A stretch of DNA of 64,000 nt from NORP240 sp038134485. Lineage in GTDB: Bacteria; Pseudomonadota; Gammaproteobacteria; Pseudomonadales; Pseudohongiellaceae. The first letter of the stretch is position 1, and every line of letters starts with the position of its first letter. The stretch spans positions 62,001-126,000 of the forward strand of contig JAYPVG010000001.1 of NCBI GenBank assembly GCA_038134485.1. Direction: 5' to 3'. Under the pieces are notes generated by a model that saw nothing but the letters and a program-made list of their open reading frames with translations, ran no database searches and had not been told where the DNA came from. The position numbers and the translations under genes were made by a program. This document shows, in pieces, positions 1-7,795 of the stretch.

Positions 1-513
1 AGCATTGACATACCAGTCCAGCAGTTCCTCGAAGCCCTCGGTGCGGTAATGCAAGTGGTAGCCGGTGATCTCTTCATGCAGCGCCTGATCTTCCTGCATT
101 TCCACGTAAACTCCGTCTGGCATAGTGACATAGGCGTTGTTCTGGCCCTCGGAGCCAAGGAATATGTCACCGTGCTCGAAACCCGCTGCGCGCCATTTGG
201 CCAGGAACTTTTCTAAATTTCTTACCTTGAAACCGAAATGATCCATGACTGTTTCCCGAGAGGGTAGCGTCGGCGTATTCTCCCGCAGCAGGATGATCAT
301 GTTGGGGAATTTCAGCGCCGTCAGGGGACCTCTCTGGACCACTTCAGCATTGAAATGTTCAACCCATAGCCGGGTATGCAGTTCGGGATCACTGACGTTC
401 AGATGGACGTGGCCGTAAGTAATGCCGTTGTCATTGGCCGTTGCCAGCTGAGCGAACGCAGAAGGTGAGAGCACCAGGGCGAGAGCGATAAGAGGAAAAA
501 CGAAACGTTTCAT
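1..513 (-). CDS. VOC (glyoxalase-fold) secreted protein, partial
   Basis: The gene runs off the left edge, so only the first 171 codons are present. The start ATG at 513 has an AGGAGA ribosome site 8 nt upstream. Residues 1-22 form a Sec signal peptide (MKRF...LSPSAFAQ), so the product should be periplasmic. The mature part is a vicinal-oxygen-chelate fold: a YGHVHLNV strand, a DHFGFKV strand and a VYVEMQED strand place His, His and Glu where VOC metal ligands usually lie. A second module begins at GYHLHY just before the edge. VOC members include glyoxalases, ring-cleaving dioxygenases and resistance proteins; the substrate cannot be told. A secreted VOC protein fits the many exported enzymes nearby. 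Confidence 0.8.
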   Translation of the reverse strand, partial: MKRFVFPLIALALVLSPSAFAQLATANDNGITYGHVHLNVSDPELHTRLWVEHFNAEVVQRGPLTALKFPNMIILLRENTPTLPSRETVMDHFGFKVRNLEKFLAKWRAAGFEHGDIFLGSEGQNNAYVTMPDGVYVEMQEDQALHEEITGYHLHYRTEGFEELLDWYVNA

Positions 514-771
514 GGGTTGTCTCCTTGATCCCGGGAGTATGCTGTTGTGGTTTTGCAGCATAACGGGACTGCGCGAGTACGTCCAGCATGGCAATCCTGT
601 CAACACCCTCGCGATTTGCAAAGGCCGATGTGCTGAATTACTCTGACTCGTGTACTCAAAAAAGATTGCGCTGACTGAGACAATCACGAATAAATCCGTG
701 ATCTCACTGAATCAAGAATCCCTGACAGCCGAAACTCAATGCCGCTTTAATATATTTCGACGGGAACTGGA

Positions 772-1440
772 ATGGCTGGACTCAAGACTCGGATTATTGC
801 TCGCTTGCTGGCACTGCCGGCGGTGGTTTACTTGCTACTTTTTCTGCCCGCTGGCACGTTCGATTTCTGGCAGGTTTATGTTTACTTCGGTGTCATTCTG
901 ACGCTTGCACTTGGAGCGATGGCCTACTTTCTGAAGCACGATCCGGAATTGCTTGAACGGCGACTACGCACCAGGGAAAAACAGGGTGCCCAGCAAGCAG
1001 TGGTATTCAGCCTGTTGATTGTCGTTGTACTGGGAATTGTGATGCCTGGTCTGGATCGTCGCTTCGGCTGGTCGGAGGTTCCGACAGTGGTGGTTCTGCT
1101 GGCTGATGCCGTGGTAGCAGCCAGCTACCTGTTTACCGCGCTGGTCATGAAGACCAACAGCTACGCGTCGCGAATTGTCGAGGTGGAGGAGGATCAGCGG
1201 CTTGTCAGGACAGGACCATACGCCGTCGTGCGCCACCCCATGTACGCCAGCGCAGCGGTGATGTTTTTCGCTACACCCATCGCCCTCGGGTCCTGGTGGG
1301 GACTGCTTCCCATGGCAGTGGTACCCATGATCCTGGTGCCGCGAATTCTTAACGAGGAAAAAGTGCTGCGCGGAGGATTGGAAGGCTATAACGATTACTG
1401 CGATGAAGTTCGATGGCGTATCCTGCCATTAGTCTGGTGA
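772..1440 (+). CDS. Isoprenylcysteine carboxylmethyltransferase-family membrane methyltransferase
   Basis: This 222-residue integral membrane protein has about five hydrophobic segments. Its C-terminal third carries the ICMT/PEMT signature: LVRTGPYAVVRHPMYASAAVMF (about residues 143-164), then a late NEEKVL...YNDYCDEVRWRILP stretch, which together form the SAM and substrate site in this family. Bacterial members methylate small or lipid substrates and are not tied to protein prenylation. Upstream there is only a GGGAACTGGA stretch as a weak ribosome site, so the ATG is chosen for its fit to the first membrane helix. It is followed by the DUF1499 gene in the same direction. The substrate is unknown. 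Confidence 0.8.
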   Translation: MAGLKTRIIARLLALPAVVYLLLFLPAGTFDFWQVYVYFGVILTLALGAMAYFLKHDPELLERRLRTREKQGAQQAVVFSLLIVVVLGIVMPGLDRRFGWSEVPTVVVLLADAVVAASYLFTALVMKTNSYASRIVEVEEDQRLVRTGPYAVVRHPMYASAAVMFFATPIALGSWWGLLPMAVVPMILVPRILNEEKVLRGGLEGYNDYCDEVRWRILPLVW

Positions 1441-1561
1441 ACACCCGGAAATTGTGAAGAAACTGAGTTTTCCAGTGGCATGCCTGGCCAAGAAAGCTAT
1501 CATGACGTTAACGAGCAGGAATAGACCGGAAAGAACTAGCGTAGGTATAAGGAGAAGATCT

Positions 1562-2368
1562 GTGGGTGTGCAGCAAATTGAAAGAACGAATATAGGCACA
1601 GTGGTTAATGCCCTGGCGATCCTCGTAGCGATCGTTGGAACGGGGCTGGGACTCTACGCGCTGGCCGGGCCCCTCGGCGTGTGGCTCGGAATGTCAGATT
1701 TCAGGGCGGGTTTCGCGATCCTGCAGCGAGTCAATCCAATTGCCGACTGGATCGCGGGAGTCGGAATGGCAGCGACGATGCTGGCGTTTGCCGGTGCTTC
1801 TATCCTGCGATGGGGTAACAGCATGCGAGTCGCTGGATTTGCCCTGGCGGGAACGGTGATCGCGGCGCTGGCGTTTTTTGTCCCGGAAAGTTTTCGTCCG
1901 CCGGAGGGCACTCCTCCGATTCACGACATTACCACCGATACAATAAATCCGCCGCAGTACGTGGCGATCGCCCCTTTGCGAGCAGATGCGGCCAACTCAA
2001 TGGACTACGGTAGCGGCACGCTCGGTGGTGGCAACGACCTGACTCCCGAACTGCTCAGACAGCTGCAGCAGGAAGCGTACCCGGATATCGTGCCCCAGCG
2101 ATTTGGTGAGCCGGCGAACGAGGTATTCGATCGGGCGCTGGCGGCGGCCGAGAGTCTGGGCTGGGAAATTGTCGCGGCAGTGCCGGCAGAAGGGCGAATC
2201 GAGGCCACCGATACTACCTTCTGGTTCCGTTTCAAGGACGATGTAGTGATTTACATAACCCGCGAAGGCGCTGAGACAGTGCTTAACGCCCGCTCCCTGT
2301 CGCGTGTTGGTGTCAGCGACGTAGGCAAGAACGCCGCGCGGCTGCGAGAATTCTTTGCGCTCCTTTAG
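1562..2368 (+). CDS. DUF1499 domain membrane protein
   Basis: I place the start at GTG 1562, giving 268 residues, because AAGGAG lies 7 nt upstream. The frame is open back to GTG 1454, but that extra N-terminus is basic, low in hydrophobicity and has no ribosome site. Three hydrophobic segments occupy roughly the first 105 residues. The C-terminal half is a clear DUF1499 domain: HDITTDTINPP, then GWEIVAAVPAEGRIEATDTTFWFRFKDDVVI and the closing RSLSRVGVSDVGKNAARLREF. DUF1499 proteins are widespread in proteobacteria and have no established activity. The gene sits between the membrane methyltransferase and threonine synthase on the same strand. Confidence 0.8.
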   Translation: MGVQQIERTNIGTVVNALAILVAIVGTGLGLYALAGPLGVWLGMSDFRAGFAILQRVNPIADWIAGVGMAATMLAFAGASILRWGNSMRVAGFALAGTVIAALAFFVPESFRPPEGTPPIHDITTDTINPPQYVAIAPLRADAANSMDYGSGTLGGGNDLTPELLRQLQQEAYPDIVPQRFGEPANEVFDRALAAAESLGWEIVAAVPAEGRIEATDTTFWFRFKDDVVIYITREGAETVLNARSLSRVGVSDVGKNAARLREFFALL

Positions 2369-2378
2369 TCGGGCGCAG

Positions 2379-2400
2379 CTTTACGAATACTTTACGAATA
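2379..2400 (+). repeat. Two tandem 11-bp repeats before thrC
   Basis: The 11-mer CTTTACGAATA occurs twice back to back, ending 8 nt before the thrC start at 2409. One helical-turn spacing is what a dimeric regulator site would show, but the position in the leader could equally be chance or an RNA feature. No known operator is recognised. Confidence 0.4.
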
Positions 2401-2408
2401 ATTGAACT

Positions 2409-3650
2409 ATGAGCATAGAAGTACCCACCTTTGTTAGCCATCTGGAATGCAGCTATACGGGTAAAGTTTATCCGGCCGACACGCTGCATGGGCTGTCGGA
2501 CGTCGGCAAGCCATTGTTGGTTCGTTACGACCTGTATCGGGTTGCCAAGGCGTTCGACAAAGAAGCGTTGCACAACCGATTACCAGAATTCTGGCGTTAT
2601 CGAGAGCTACTGCCCATAAGGAAATCGGCGAATGTAGTACGTTTGGGTGAGATAATGACCCCGTTACTGCCGGCCAGACGCTTGCAGGCAATTCTGGATT
2701 GCGGAGAAATTCTGATCAAGGATGAAGGGCGCCTGCCCACCGGGTCATTCAAGGCCCGGGGGCTGGCGCTGGCGGTGTCCATGGCAAAGGAATTGGGCGT
2801 CACGCGCATGGCTATGCCCACCAACGGCAATGCCGGCGCAGCCCTTGCCGCCTATTGCTCGGCCGCCGGCATCGAATCGTTTGTCTTCTGCCCGGAAGAC
2901 ACACCCCGGGTCAATATCGATGAAATTGCTTATCTGGGAGCCCATACCTTTCTGGCCAACGGACTGATCAATGACTGTGGTCGAATCGTCAGTGAAGGAA
3001 AAGAGGCCATGGGCTGGTTCGACACCTCCACCCTGAAAGAGCCTTATCGGATCGAAGGCAAGAAAACCATGGGTCTGGAACTCGCAGAACAGCTTGGCTG
3101 GGAGGTGCCTGATGTCATTCTTTATCCGACCGGAGGCGGTACCGGCCTGATTGGCATGTGGAAGGCCTTTGCGGAGCTGGAAGCGATCGGCTGGATTGGT
3201 TCGAGGCGTCCCCGCATGGTTGCCGTGCAGGCAGAGGGCTGCGCTCCCATCGTAAAGGCATATGAGGCAGGTGATCGGCACGCGGAGTTGTGGCAGGATG
3301 CCTCGACCGTGGCTGCGGGTATTCGGGTTCCGATTGCGGTGGGAGACTTTCTGATTCTCGATGCAGTGCGAGAGAGTGAAGGGTTTGCCGTAGCGGTCAG
3401 TGATGAGGCAATTATGGCCGCCCAGCGACAGTGCGCGCGTGACGAAGGTATCCTGCTGTGCCCGGAGGGTGCCGCGACACTGGCGGCACTGGAACAGGAA
3501 CTGGCGAGCGGGCGGATCGGCCGTGATGAGCGGGTGGTTCTATTCAATTGCGCCACCGGGCTGAAATATCCGATACAGGAGAATGTGGCAAAGATCGACC
3601 TGAGCCAACCAGTCGACTACCAATGGATCGAGTCTTTTTCCAACCCCTAA
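2409..3650 (+). CDS. thrC: Threonine synthase-like PLP enzyme
   Basis: The 413-residue protein is a fold-type II PLP enzyme that converts O-phosphohomoserine to threonine. The N-terminal LECSYTGKVYPADTLHGLSDVGKPLLVRYDL segment is typical of the threonine synthase subgroup that starts with a Cys-containing ribbon. The PLP lysine is in PTGSFKARG (about residue 115), the phosphate-binding loop is PTGGGTG (about 240), and PTNGNAGAALAAY is the usual substrate loop. There is no hom or thrB next to it, so it is a stand-alone gene here. The ATG at 2409 has no clear ribosome site. The selenoprotein gene follows 17 nt after the stop, so thrC, the selenoprotein and doxX may be one transcript. Confidence 0.87.
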   Translation: MSIEVPTFVSHLECSYTGKVYPADTLHGLSDVGKPLLVRYDLYRVAKAFDKEALHNRLPEFWRYRELLPIRKSANVVRLGEIMTPLLPARRLQAILDCGEILIKDEGRLPTGSFKARGLALAVSMAKELGVTRMAMPTNGNAGAALAAYCSAAGIESFVFCPEDTPRVNIDEIAYLGAHTFLANGLINDCGRIVSEGKEAMGWFDTSTLKEPYRIEGKKTMGLELAEQLGWEVPDVILYPTGGGTGLIGMWKAFAELEAIGWIGSRRPRMVAVQAEGCAPIVKAYEAGDRHAELWQDASTVAAGIRVPIAVGDFLILDAVRESEGFAVAVSDEAIMAAQRQCARDEGILLCPEGAATLAALEQELASGRIGRDERVVLFNCATGLKYPIQENVAKIDLSQPVDYQWIESFSNP

Positions 3651-3667
3651 CATACAGGAACCGGCTG

Positions 3668-3898
3668 ATGGAAATTGAGATAATCTATTGCACAGCGTGA
3701 AACTATCGCCCCCATGCTGACCGTGTGTCGGCAGAAATCAAAGAAGTCACCGATATCGAGTCTTCACTCGTTGGCGGAAGTGGTGGAGTGTTTGACGTTC
3801 GATGTGATGGCAAACTGATTTTCTCAAAATCCAGCACAGGACGCTTTCCGGCCGTTGGTGAACTGCCGCAACTGATCAATTATGAGGAACAATCGTGA
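3668..3898 (+). CDS. Rdx/SelW-family selenoprotein, in-frame UGA read as selenocysteine
   Basis: Reading TGA 3698-3700 as selenocysteine gives one 76-residue protein from ATG 3668 (AGGAA 7 nt upstream) to TGA 3896-3898. Both halves match the selenoprotein W/Rdx thioredoxin-like family. The N-terminus is a beta strand plus redox motif, EIIYCTAU, i.e. CxxU with Cys8 and Sec11. The C-terminal part is GGVFDVRCDGKLIFSKSSTGRFPAVGELPQLI, the family pattern GxFxVxxDGxxIxSKxxxGxFPxxxELxxLI. A hairpin of bacterial SECIS type lies 21 nt after the UGA. SelW-type proteins are small thiol oxidoreductases; partners are uncertain. The stop overlaps the doxX start (GTGA), so they are probably translationally coupled. 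A conventional gene caller would miss this gene or call a fragment. Confidence 0.88.
3715..3733 (+). promoter_or_regulatory. Putative bacterial SECIS hairpin
   Basis: A 7-bp stem, TGCTGAC (3715-3721) with GTCGGCA (3727-3733), one pair being G-U, closes a 5-nt loop CGTGT. The loop begins 21 nt after the UGA at 3698-3700. Known bacterial SECIS elements put a small stem-loop with a G in the first two loop positions about 16-37 nt past the UGA for SelB binding. Loop position 2 here is G followed by U, so geometry and loop both fit. Confidence 0.75.
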
Positions 3899-4323
3899 AC
3901 GCCTTGCAGGCCACTTTTGAAAATCTTCTGGTAACGACTGGCCGAGAATTGCTGGGGATCTACTTCATATTGCCGGGCATCAACAAGGTCACCGATTTTG
4001 ACGGTAATAGTCAGTATATGGCAGAGCATGGCATGGTATTCATACCCTTCTTCCTGGTACTGACCATCATCTTGCAGATAGGGGGAGGCCTTGCCATGGT
4101 GGCCGGATATCGAACCAAACTAGTCGCATTTATGCTGGCAGGTCTTACCCTGGTAATCAGCCTGGTCATGCATGACTTCTGGACCATGGAGCCAGGCCTG
4201 CAGACCAGCCACGAGGCGCAGAACTTCGTGAAGAATATGGCGATCATGGCGGGGCTTCTGGTTGCCGGAGGCCTTGGGGGTGGCGCCTGGAGTCTGGATT
4301 GCCGATCTAAGCCGGCAAACTAG
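3895..4323 (+). CDS. DoxX-family membrane protein
   Basis: The 142-residue protein has four hydrophobic segments and the DoxX pattern: RELLGIYFILPGINKVTDF, then an IGGGLAMVAGYRTKLVAFMLAG hairpin and a final MAIMAGLLVAGG helix. DoxX proteins are small inner-membrane proteins often linked to thiol or quinone redox. The GTG start at 3895 overlaps the stop of the selenoprotein by 4 nt, and there is no separate ribosome site, so translation probably depends on ribosomes that have read through the UGA. Expression may therefore follow selenium supply; this is inference. Confidence 0.85.
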   Translation: MNALQATFENLLVTTGRELLGIYFILPGINKVTDFDGNSQYMAEHGMVFIPFFLVLTIILQIGGGLAMVAGYRTKLVAFMLAGLTLVISLVMHDFWTMEPGLQTSHEAQNFVKNMAIMAGLLVAGGLGGGAWSLDCRSKPAN

Positions 4324-4331
4324 ATTCCGCG

Positions 4332-4385
4332 ACAGGGACGGAGTAGTGTTCACCTTGGCCAACTACCAGGGTTTCCCGTCCCTGT
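4332..4385. repeat. Inverted repeat between convergent genes
   Basis: ACAGGGACGG (4332-4341) is the exact inverse of CCGTCCCTGT (4376-4385), with a nested GTAG/CTAC pair in the loop. It lies between the ends of doxX and the minus-strand AhpD-like gene. There is no T tract, so it may act as a two-way transcript end or RNA-stabilising hairpin rather than a classic terminator. Confidence 0.45.
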
Positions 4386-4399
4386 TACAGGATATCAGT

Positions 4400-4987
4400 T
4401 TACTGACGGTCAACCCGTCCGAGTATATAGAACTCGTCGTTTGGTCGCATGGCGGTCATGTTCGCCATGCGGTTGGAGAGGGCGAAAAAAGCGGCGATTG
4501 CACCTATATCCCAGATGTCTTCATCACTAAATCCTTCCGAGCGCAGTCTTTCGAAATCAGGTTCTCCGATTTGCTGAGCGTTTCTCGCTACCTTGACGGC
4601 AAAGTCCAGCATGACGCGTTGTCGATTTGAAATGTCCGCCTTGCGATAGTTCGTAGCAAGCTGATCGGCGATCAGGGGATTCTTTTCGCGAATTCTCAAA
4701 ATGGCTCCATGAGCCACTACGCAATAGATACATTCATTCAGGCCGGAGGTCGTTACCACGATCATTTCCCGCTCGCCTTTGGTCAGGCCTGACTCCTTTT
4801 CCATCAGGGCATCGTGGTAGGCGAAGAATGCGCGGAATTCTTCTGGCCGATGTGCCAGTGCCAGAAAAACGTTCGGTACAAAACCGGACTTTTCCTGCAC
4901 CGCCAGAATGCGCTCACGTATATCTTCCGGTAGTGAATGCAGGTCGGGTACCGGAAACCTGCTGATGGGTTGTGAATCTTTAATCAC
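4400..4987 (-). CDS. AhpD-like peroxidase-related protein (carboxymuconolactone decarboxylase family)
   Basis: The 195-residue protein carries the AhpD/CMD core: a helix pair followed by NECIYCVVAHG, giving the redox motif C86xxC89 with H93, and a later FAVKVARNAQQIGEPDFERLRSEGFSDEDIWDIGAIAAFFALSNRMAN helix typical of the uncharacterised peroxidase-related subgroup. Such proteins reduce alkyl hydroperoxides through the cysteine pair. The start is GTG 4987. It is convergent with doxX and has ppnP just upstream on the same strand, so 5336 to 4400 could be one transcript. Some relatives use selenocysteine in place of the first Cys; this one has two cysteines. Confidence 0.82.
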   Translation of the reverse strand: MIKDSQPISRFPVPDLHSLPEDIRERILAVQEKSGFVPNVFLALAHRPEEFRAFFAYHDALMEKESGLTKGEREMIVVTTSGLNECIYCVVAHGAILRIREKNPLIADQLATNYRKADISNRQRVMLDFAVKVARNAQQIGEPDFERLRSEGFSDEDIWDIGAIAAFFALSNRMANMTAMRPNDEFYILGRVDRQ

Positions 4988-5021
4988 GTAGACGACTCCG
5001 CTGGTGTTTATGGGGAGGGCA

Positions 5022-5336
5022 TCAATCCAGGTAAGAACAGCAATAATCAGTGACGCTGTTTACCCTGATATCGAATGCAGAACTCTCCGCTACCTCGAAG
5101 CTGCTGCCGCTGGCAAAGTGTTCCCAGTCGTTCTGACCGTCCAGTTTCACTGATACGTCACCCTGCTGTATTTCCATAAGTTCCCGGCTGTCGGTATTGA
5201 AGCGGAATTCGCCAGGGAGCATGATGCCCAAAGTTTTTTTCTCACCATTGGCAAAGTGAATGGTTCTGCTGGTGACCTGGCCATCGAAATAAATGTTGGC
5301 GTTGCGGGAAATGGTTACGTTTTCGAAACTGCTCAT
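5022..5336 (-). CDS. ppnP: Pyrimidine/purine nucleoside phosphorylase PpnP
   Basis: The 104-residue single-domain cupin matches PpnP (YaiE, DUF1255) end to end: NANIYFDGQVTSRTIHF, TLGIMLPGEFRFNTDSRELMEIQQGDVSVKL, the W-x5-SGSSFEV turn and a final TDYCCSYLD. In E. coli this enzyme phosphorolyses a broad set of nucleosides. Length equals the family norm. It lies 34 nt upstream of the AhpD-like gene on the same strand. Confidence 0.9.
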   Translation of the reverse strand: MSSFENVTISRNANIYFDGQVTSRTIHFANGEKKTLGIMLPGEFRFNTDSRELMEIQQGDVSVKLDGQNDWEHFASGSSFEVAESSAFDIRVNSVTDYCCSYLD

Positions 5337-5971
5337 TATATTTGTAGCCCTGTTGAACTATTGGTGGAGTATGAGTCCACCCGGTTGATTGAGGGCCGGA
5401 TTCTGACACAGACATCGGCGATAACAAAGATGGGATCTTCCGCATTTGGCACCGTGGCGGGAAGCGCGTTATCGCTTCTGCCAATATTGACAATTTACCC
5501 GTCAAATTTGACAAAAATCGAGTTCCCATCTCTCTCGCACTCGTTAATTTGGCGCACGTTAATGCATAAAAACAAGTAAAAACAGAAAGATAGATGTAAA
5601 TCAATAATCTGGCATGGGCTGTGCAAAGATCAGCACAACGGGAGGGTCTCAGCCGGGTTGATCGGTAATCGTGTGCAGGGCGCATAGAGCGGTCGAGACA
5701 ATGATCATTCCGGACGTGGCCAGAATAGTTTTAACCACCGAGTGTGTCTGGTCTTACATCACCAGATTTCCTCTTTATTTCGCGAGAACCTTGATATGAC
5801 ACATGTCAGAAACATGATGATACTGATGACCATTGCACCCCTTACTGCCGCGGTTTGTTGGGCTATCTGGTTATTGATGGTTTGATATTGACCCGCGATC
5901 AGAGATCACTGGACGATTAGAAGGACCTGGGTAAACTGTCGTAATTAAAGGAACAGTGCCCCCGGGATAAA
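5337..5971. other. Intergenic stretch with a palindrome
   Basis: This gap between ppnP (minus) and the methyltransferase (plus) should hold the promoters of both. At 5501-5512 there is a perfect 12-bp palindrome, GTCAAATTTGAC, preceded by a TTGAC half copy at 5487-5491, so three similar half sites lie within 26 bp. That resembles a regulator site. One possible very small gene is listed at 5796-5885. Nothing else is recognised. Confidence 0.4.
5796..5885 (+). CDS. Possible 29-residue membrane peptide
   Basis: An ATG at 5796 opens a 29-codon frame whose product has one hydrophobic span (MMILMTIAPLTAAVCWAIWL) after a short polar start. The composition suits a single-pass small membrane protein, but the ribosome site is weak (GAGAA) and I do not recognise a family. 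It lies 86 nt before the methyltransferase gene. Chance remains quite possible. Confidence 0.25.
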   Translation: MTHVRNMMILMTIAPLTAAVCWAIWLLMV

Positions 5972-6973
5972 ATGCCCACCAGCGACAACTCAGCTCCCCA
6001 ACAGGACGATGGACTGGCACTTTACCAGCCGCTCCTTGCCAGTTTTGCGCGCTCATTTGCCGGGCCGGCACCGGAGACGAGGCGAATATTTCACGGTCGT
6101 GGCCACTGTTTCCCGGGTCTTGAGCATCTCAACGTCGACTGGTACCCGCCGGTACTTCTGTTGGCATTCCATGACGAACCCGAACACCTGGAACTGCTGC
6201 TGCAGGAACTGCTTGCCGCAGACGCGTTGCGACAGCTCAAATCCGTAGTTGTTCAAAAACGACTTCGACACCGGGCAGATGCAGAATTGTTGTGGGGAGA
6301 GGAAATCCCGACCGCCCTGGTGAAAGAGGATGGACTAACGTTTGAAGTGCGCCCCGGGCGCAATCGTCACTCCGGCCTGTTTCTCGACACACGACCATTG
6401 CGCCAATGGCTGCAGGCCAACAGCTATGGTGCCAATGTGCTGAATTTGTTCGCCTACACCTGTTCCCTGTCCGTTGCCGCGATGGCGGGCGGTGCCCGTC
6501 AGGTGGTCAACGTTGACATGAACAGACCCAGTATCCAGTGGGGAGAGGATAATCACCGTCATAATAGTCAGGAGCTGAAAAAGGTAGTTTCACTGCCCCA
6601 TAATCTGTTCAGAAGTTGGGGGCGCATTCAACAGGCAGGTCGTTACGATACTGTCATCATAGATCCTCCGACCCGTCAGCGGGGCAGCTTTGATGTCGAA
6701 AAAAATTACGGCACGATAATAAAGCGTCTTCCCAAGTTGATTAATCCGGGAGCCAATGTCATTGCTACCGTCAACAGTCCTCGCATTGACAGTCATTTCC
6801 TGGCCGAGCAGTTTCACCGTTTCGCCCCCGGTCTGGAATTTGTGGGGAACCTGCCAGCCGCTGGGGAATTCGTCGAGAAGTACCCGGAGCGAGGGTTAAA
6901 GATCTACCATTTTCGCCAGCCGAAACCGGAGCGGGCGCAGGCTAGCGAGACTGATTACGTGGCTGAAGGCTGA
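5972..6973 (+). CDS. Class I SAM-dependent methyltransferase, RlmI/RlmK-like
   Basis: The 333-residue protein resembles the catalytic half of the RlmI/RlmK rRNA methyltransferases. VRPGRNRHSGLFLDTRPLRQWL (about residues 123-144) is the conserved entry strand; NVLNLFAYTCSLSVAAMAGGARQVVNVDMN is SAM motif I with the acidic ribose-binding Asp; YDTVIIDPPTRQRGSF is motif IV (DPP). The N-terminal 110 residues lack the PUA domain found in full RlmI, so the target may differ (rRNA or a small molecule). A strong hairpin terminator follows 15 nt after the stop. Confidence 0.75.
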   Translation: MPTSDNSAPQQDDGLALYQPLLASFARSFAGPAPETRRIFHGRGHCFPGLEHLNVDWYPPVLLLAFHDEPEHLELLLQELLAADALRQLKSVVVQKRLRHRADAELLWGEEIPTALVKEDGLTFEVRPGRNRHSGLFLDTRPLRQWLQANSYGANVLNLFAYTCSLSVAAMAGGARQVVNVDMNRPSIQWGEDNHRHNSQELKKVVSLPHNLFRSWGRIQQAGRYDTVIIDPPTRQRGSFDVEKNYGTIIKRLPKLINPGANVIATVNSPRIDSHFLAEQFHRFAPGLEFVGNLPAAGEFVEKYPERGLKIYHFRQPKPERAQASETDYVAEG

Positions 6974-6988
6974 TTATCGGCCACAAAA

Positions 6989-7018
6989 AAAGACGAGGGC
7001 TTTCAATCCCTCGTCTTT
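6989..7018 (+). terminator. Rho-independent terminator
   Basis: AAAGACGAGGG (6989-6999) pairs with CCCTCGTCTTT (7008-7018) around an 8-nt loop. A-rich and T-rich flanks let it work from both sides, for the methyltransferase and the convergent cupin gene. Confidence 0.85.
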
Positions 7019-7082
7019 CTCAGTGTGTTTTGTCGCTCGGACGATGCCGGCGTCTGGAGTCAGACCCGGGAGCTTAGCAGCA

Positions 7083-7553
7083 TCAGTTGGCTGATCTGCT
7101 CATCGGGCGCGTGCGAGTGCCGTGGTACTGTTCATCAGTCACCGGATCCATCCACTCCACACTGCCTTCGTAGATCGTCAGCTGATGCGCATCGACGTCC
7201 GGGTGGGCGCCATGCCAGTGCTCAATGCCGGCAGGGGTCCAGAACGGTTCGCCGGGGTGAAATTCTTCGATAGCCCGGCCTCGAATCTGATGCAGGCCAA
7301 TGCCTTCTTCGATCATTAGTAACTGTCCCCAGGTATGAGAATGCCAGGAAGAACGCACACCAGCCGGGAATAAAATTCGAATGTTAGTCATATCCGGCGC
7401 CTGGCTAACTACCGGAGAGCCGCCCTGGAAATTACTCGATTGAGCTGCAACCTGCTCGGTCTGAGTTGTGAAGATTACCGCTCCCAGTGCAATCACCGCG
7501 CAGGTTGTCACAGCGATTTCAAGCAACGAAGTTTTCTTGCTCTTGTTGTTCAT
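7083..7553 (-). CDS. Exported cupin-domain protein
   Basis: The start is set at ATG 7553 because GGAGG lies 6 nt upstream; a TTG 12 nt earlier overlaps that ribosome site. The 156-residue product begins MNNKSKK followed by a hydrophobic helix (about 10-30), a signal peptide or anchor, with AAQ as a possible cleavage site. The rest is a single cupin barrel: IRILFPAGVRSSWHSHTWGQLLMIEEG is motif 1 (two His, Gln, Glu) and PGEPFWTPAGIEHWHGAHPD is motif 2. Such small exported cupins often bind a metal. It diverges from the cytochrome/PQQ dehydrogenase pair across 242 nt. Confidence 0.8.
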   Translation of the reverse strand: MNNKSKKTSLLEIAVTTCAVIALGAVIFTTQTEQVAAQSSNFQGGSPVVSQAPDMTNIRILFPAGVRSSWHSHTWGQLLMIEEGIGLHQIRGRAIEEFHPGEPFWTPAGIEHWHGAHPDVDAHQLTIYEGSVEWMDPVTDEQYHGTRTRPMSRSAN

Positions 7554-7795
7554 CAATTCCTCCAAAATGCTGATAGCTTTCAGCCACTATCGCAATATAG
7601 AGTATGTTACTGCAATGTCAACCGAATCGAGTGCCGCAGGATTTCCAGCTGTGCCTGGCAGACTCACCAATTTCTTTGCTCTGGCCGACCATTCAATGGT
7701 AAAAACACCAGTACTGGTGAACCCGGGAGAGCACTTTCACGAAGGCATCCGGCGTTGCCTTTTCTGGACAACAATCACAAGAAATTACGGTAATC

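Noticed and set aside
3698..3700. Sequencing error or pseudogene at the in-frame TGA
   Set aside because: The flanking halves are both intact, the TGA falls exactly at the CxxU redox position of the Rdx family and a SECIS-like hairpin follows at the right distance; chance or an error would not place all three.
4262..4630. Open frame on the plus strand overlapping doxX and the AhpD-like gene
   Set aside because: It overlaps the ends of two convergent well-supported genes and shows no domain.
5242..5685. Open frame on the minus strand before and over ppnP
   Set aside because: It overlaps the ppnP start in another frame and has low-complexity, Cys/His-rich composition unlike a real protein.
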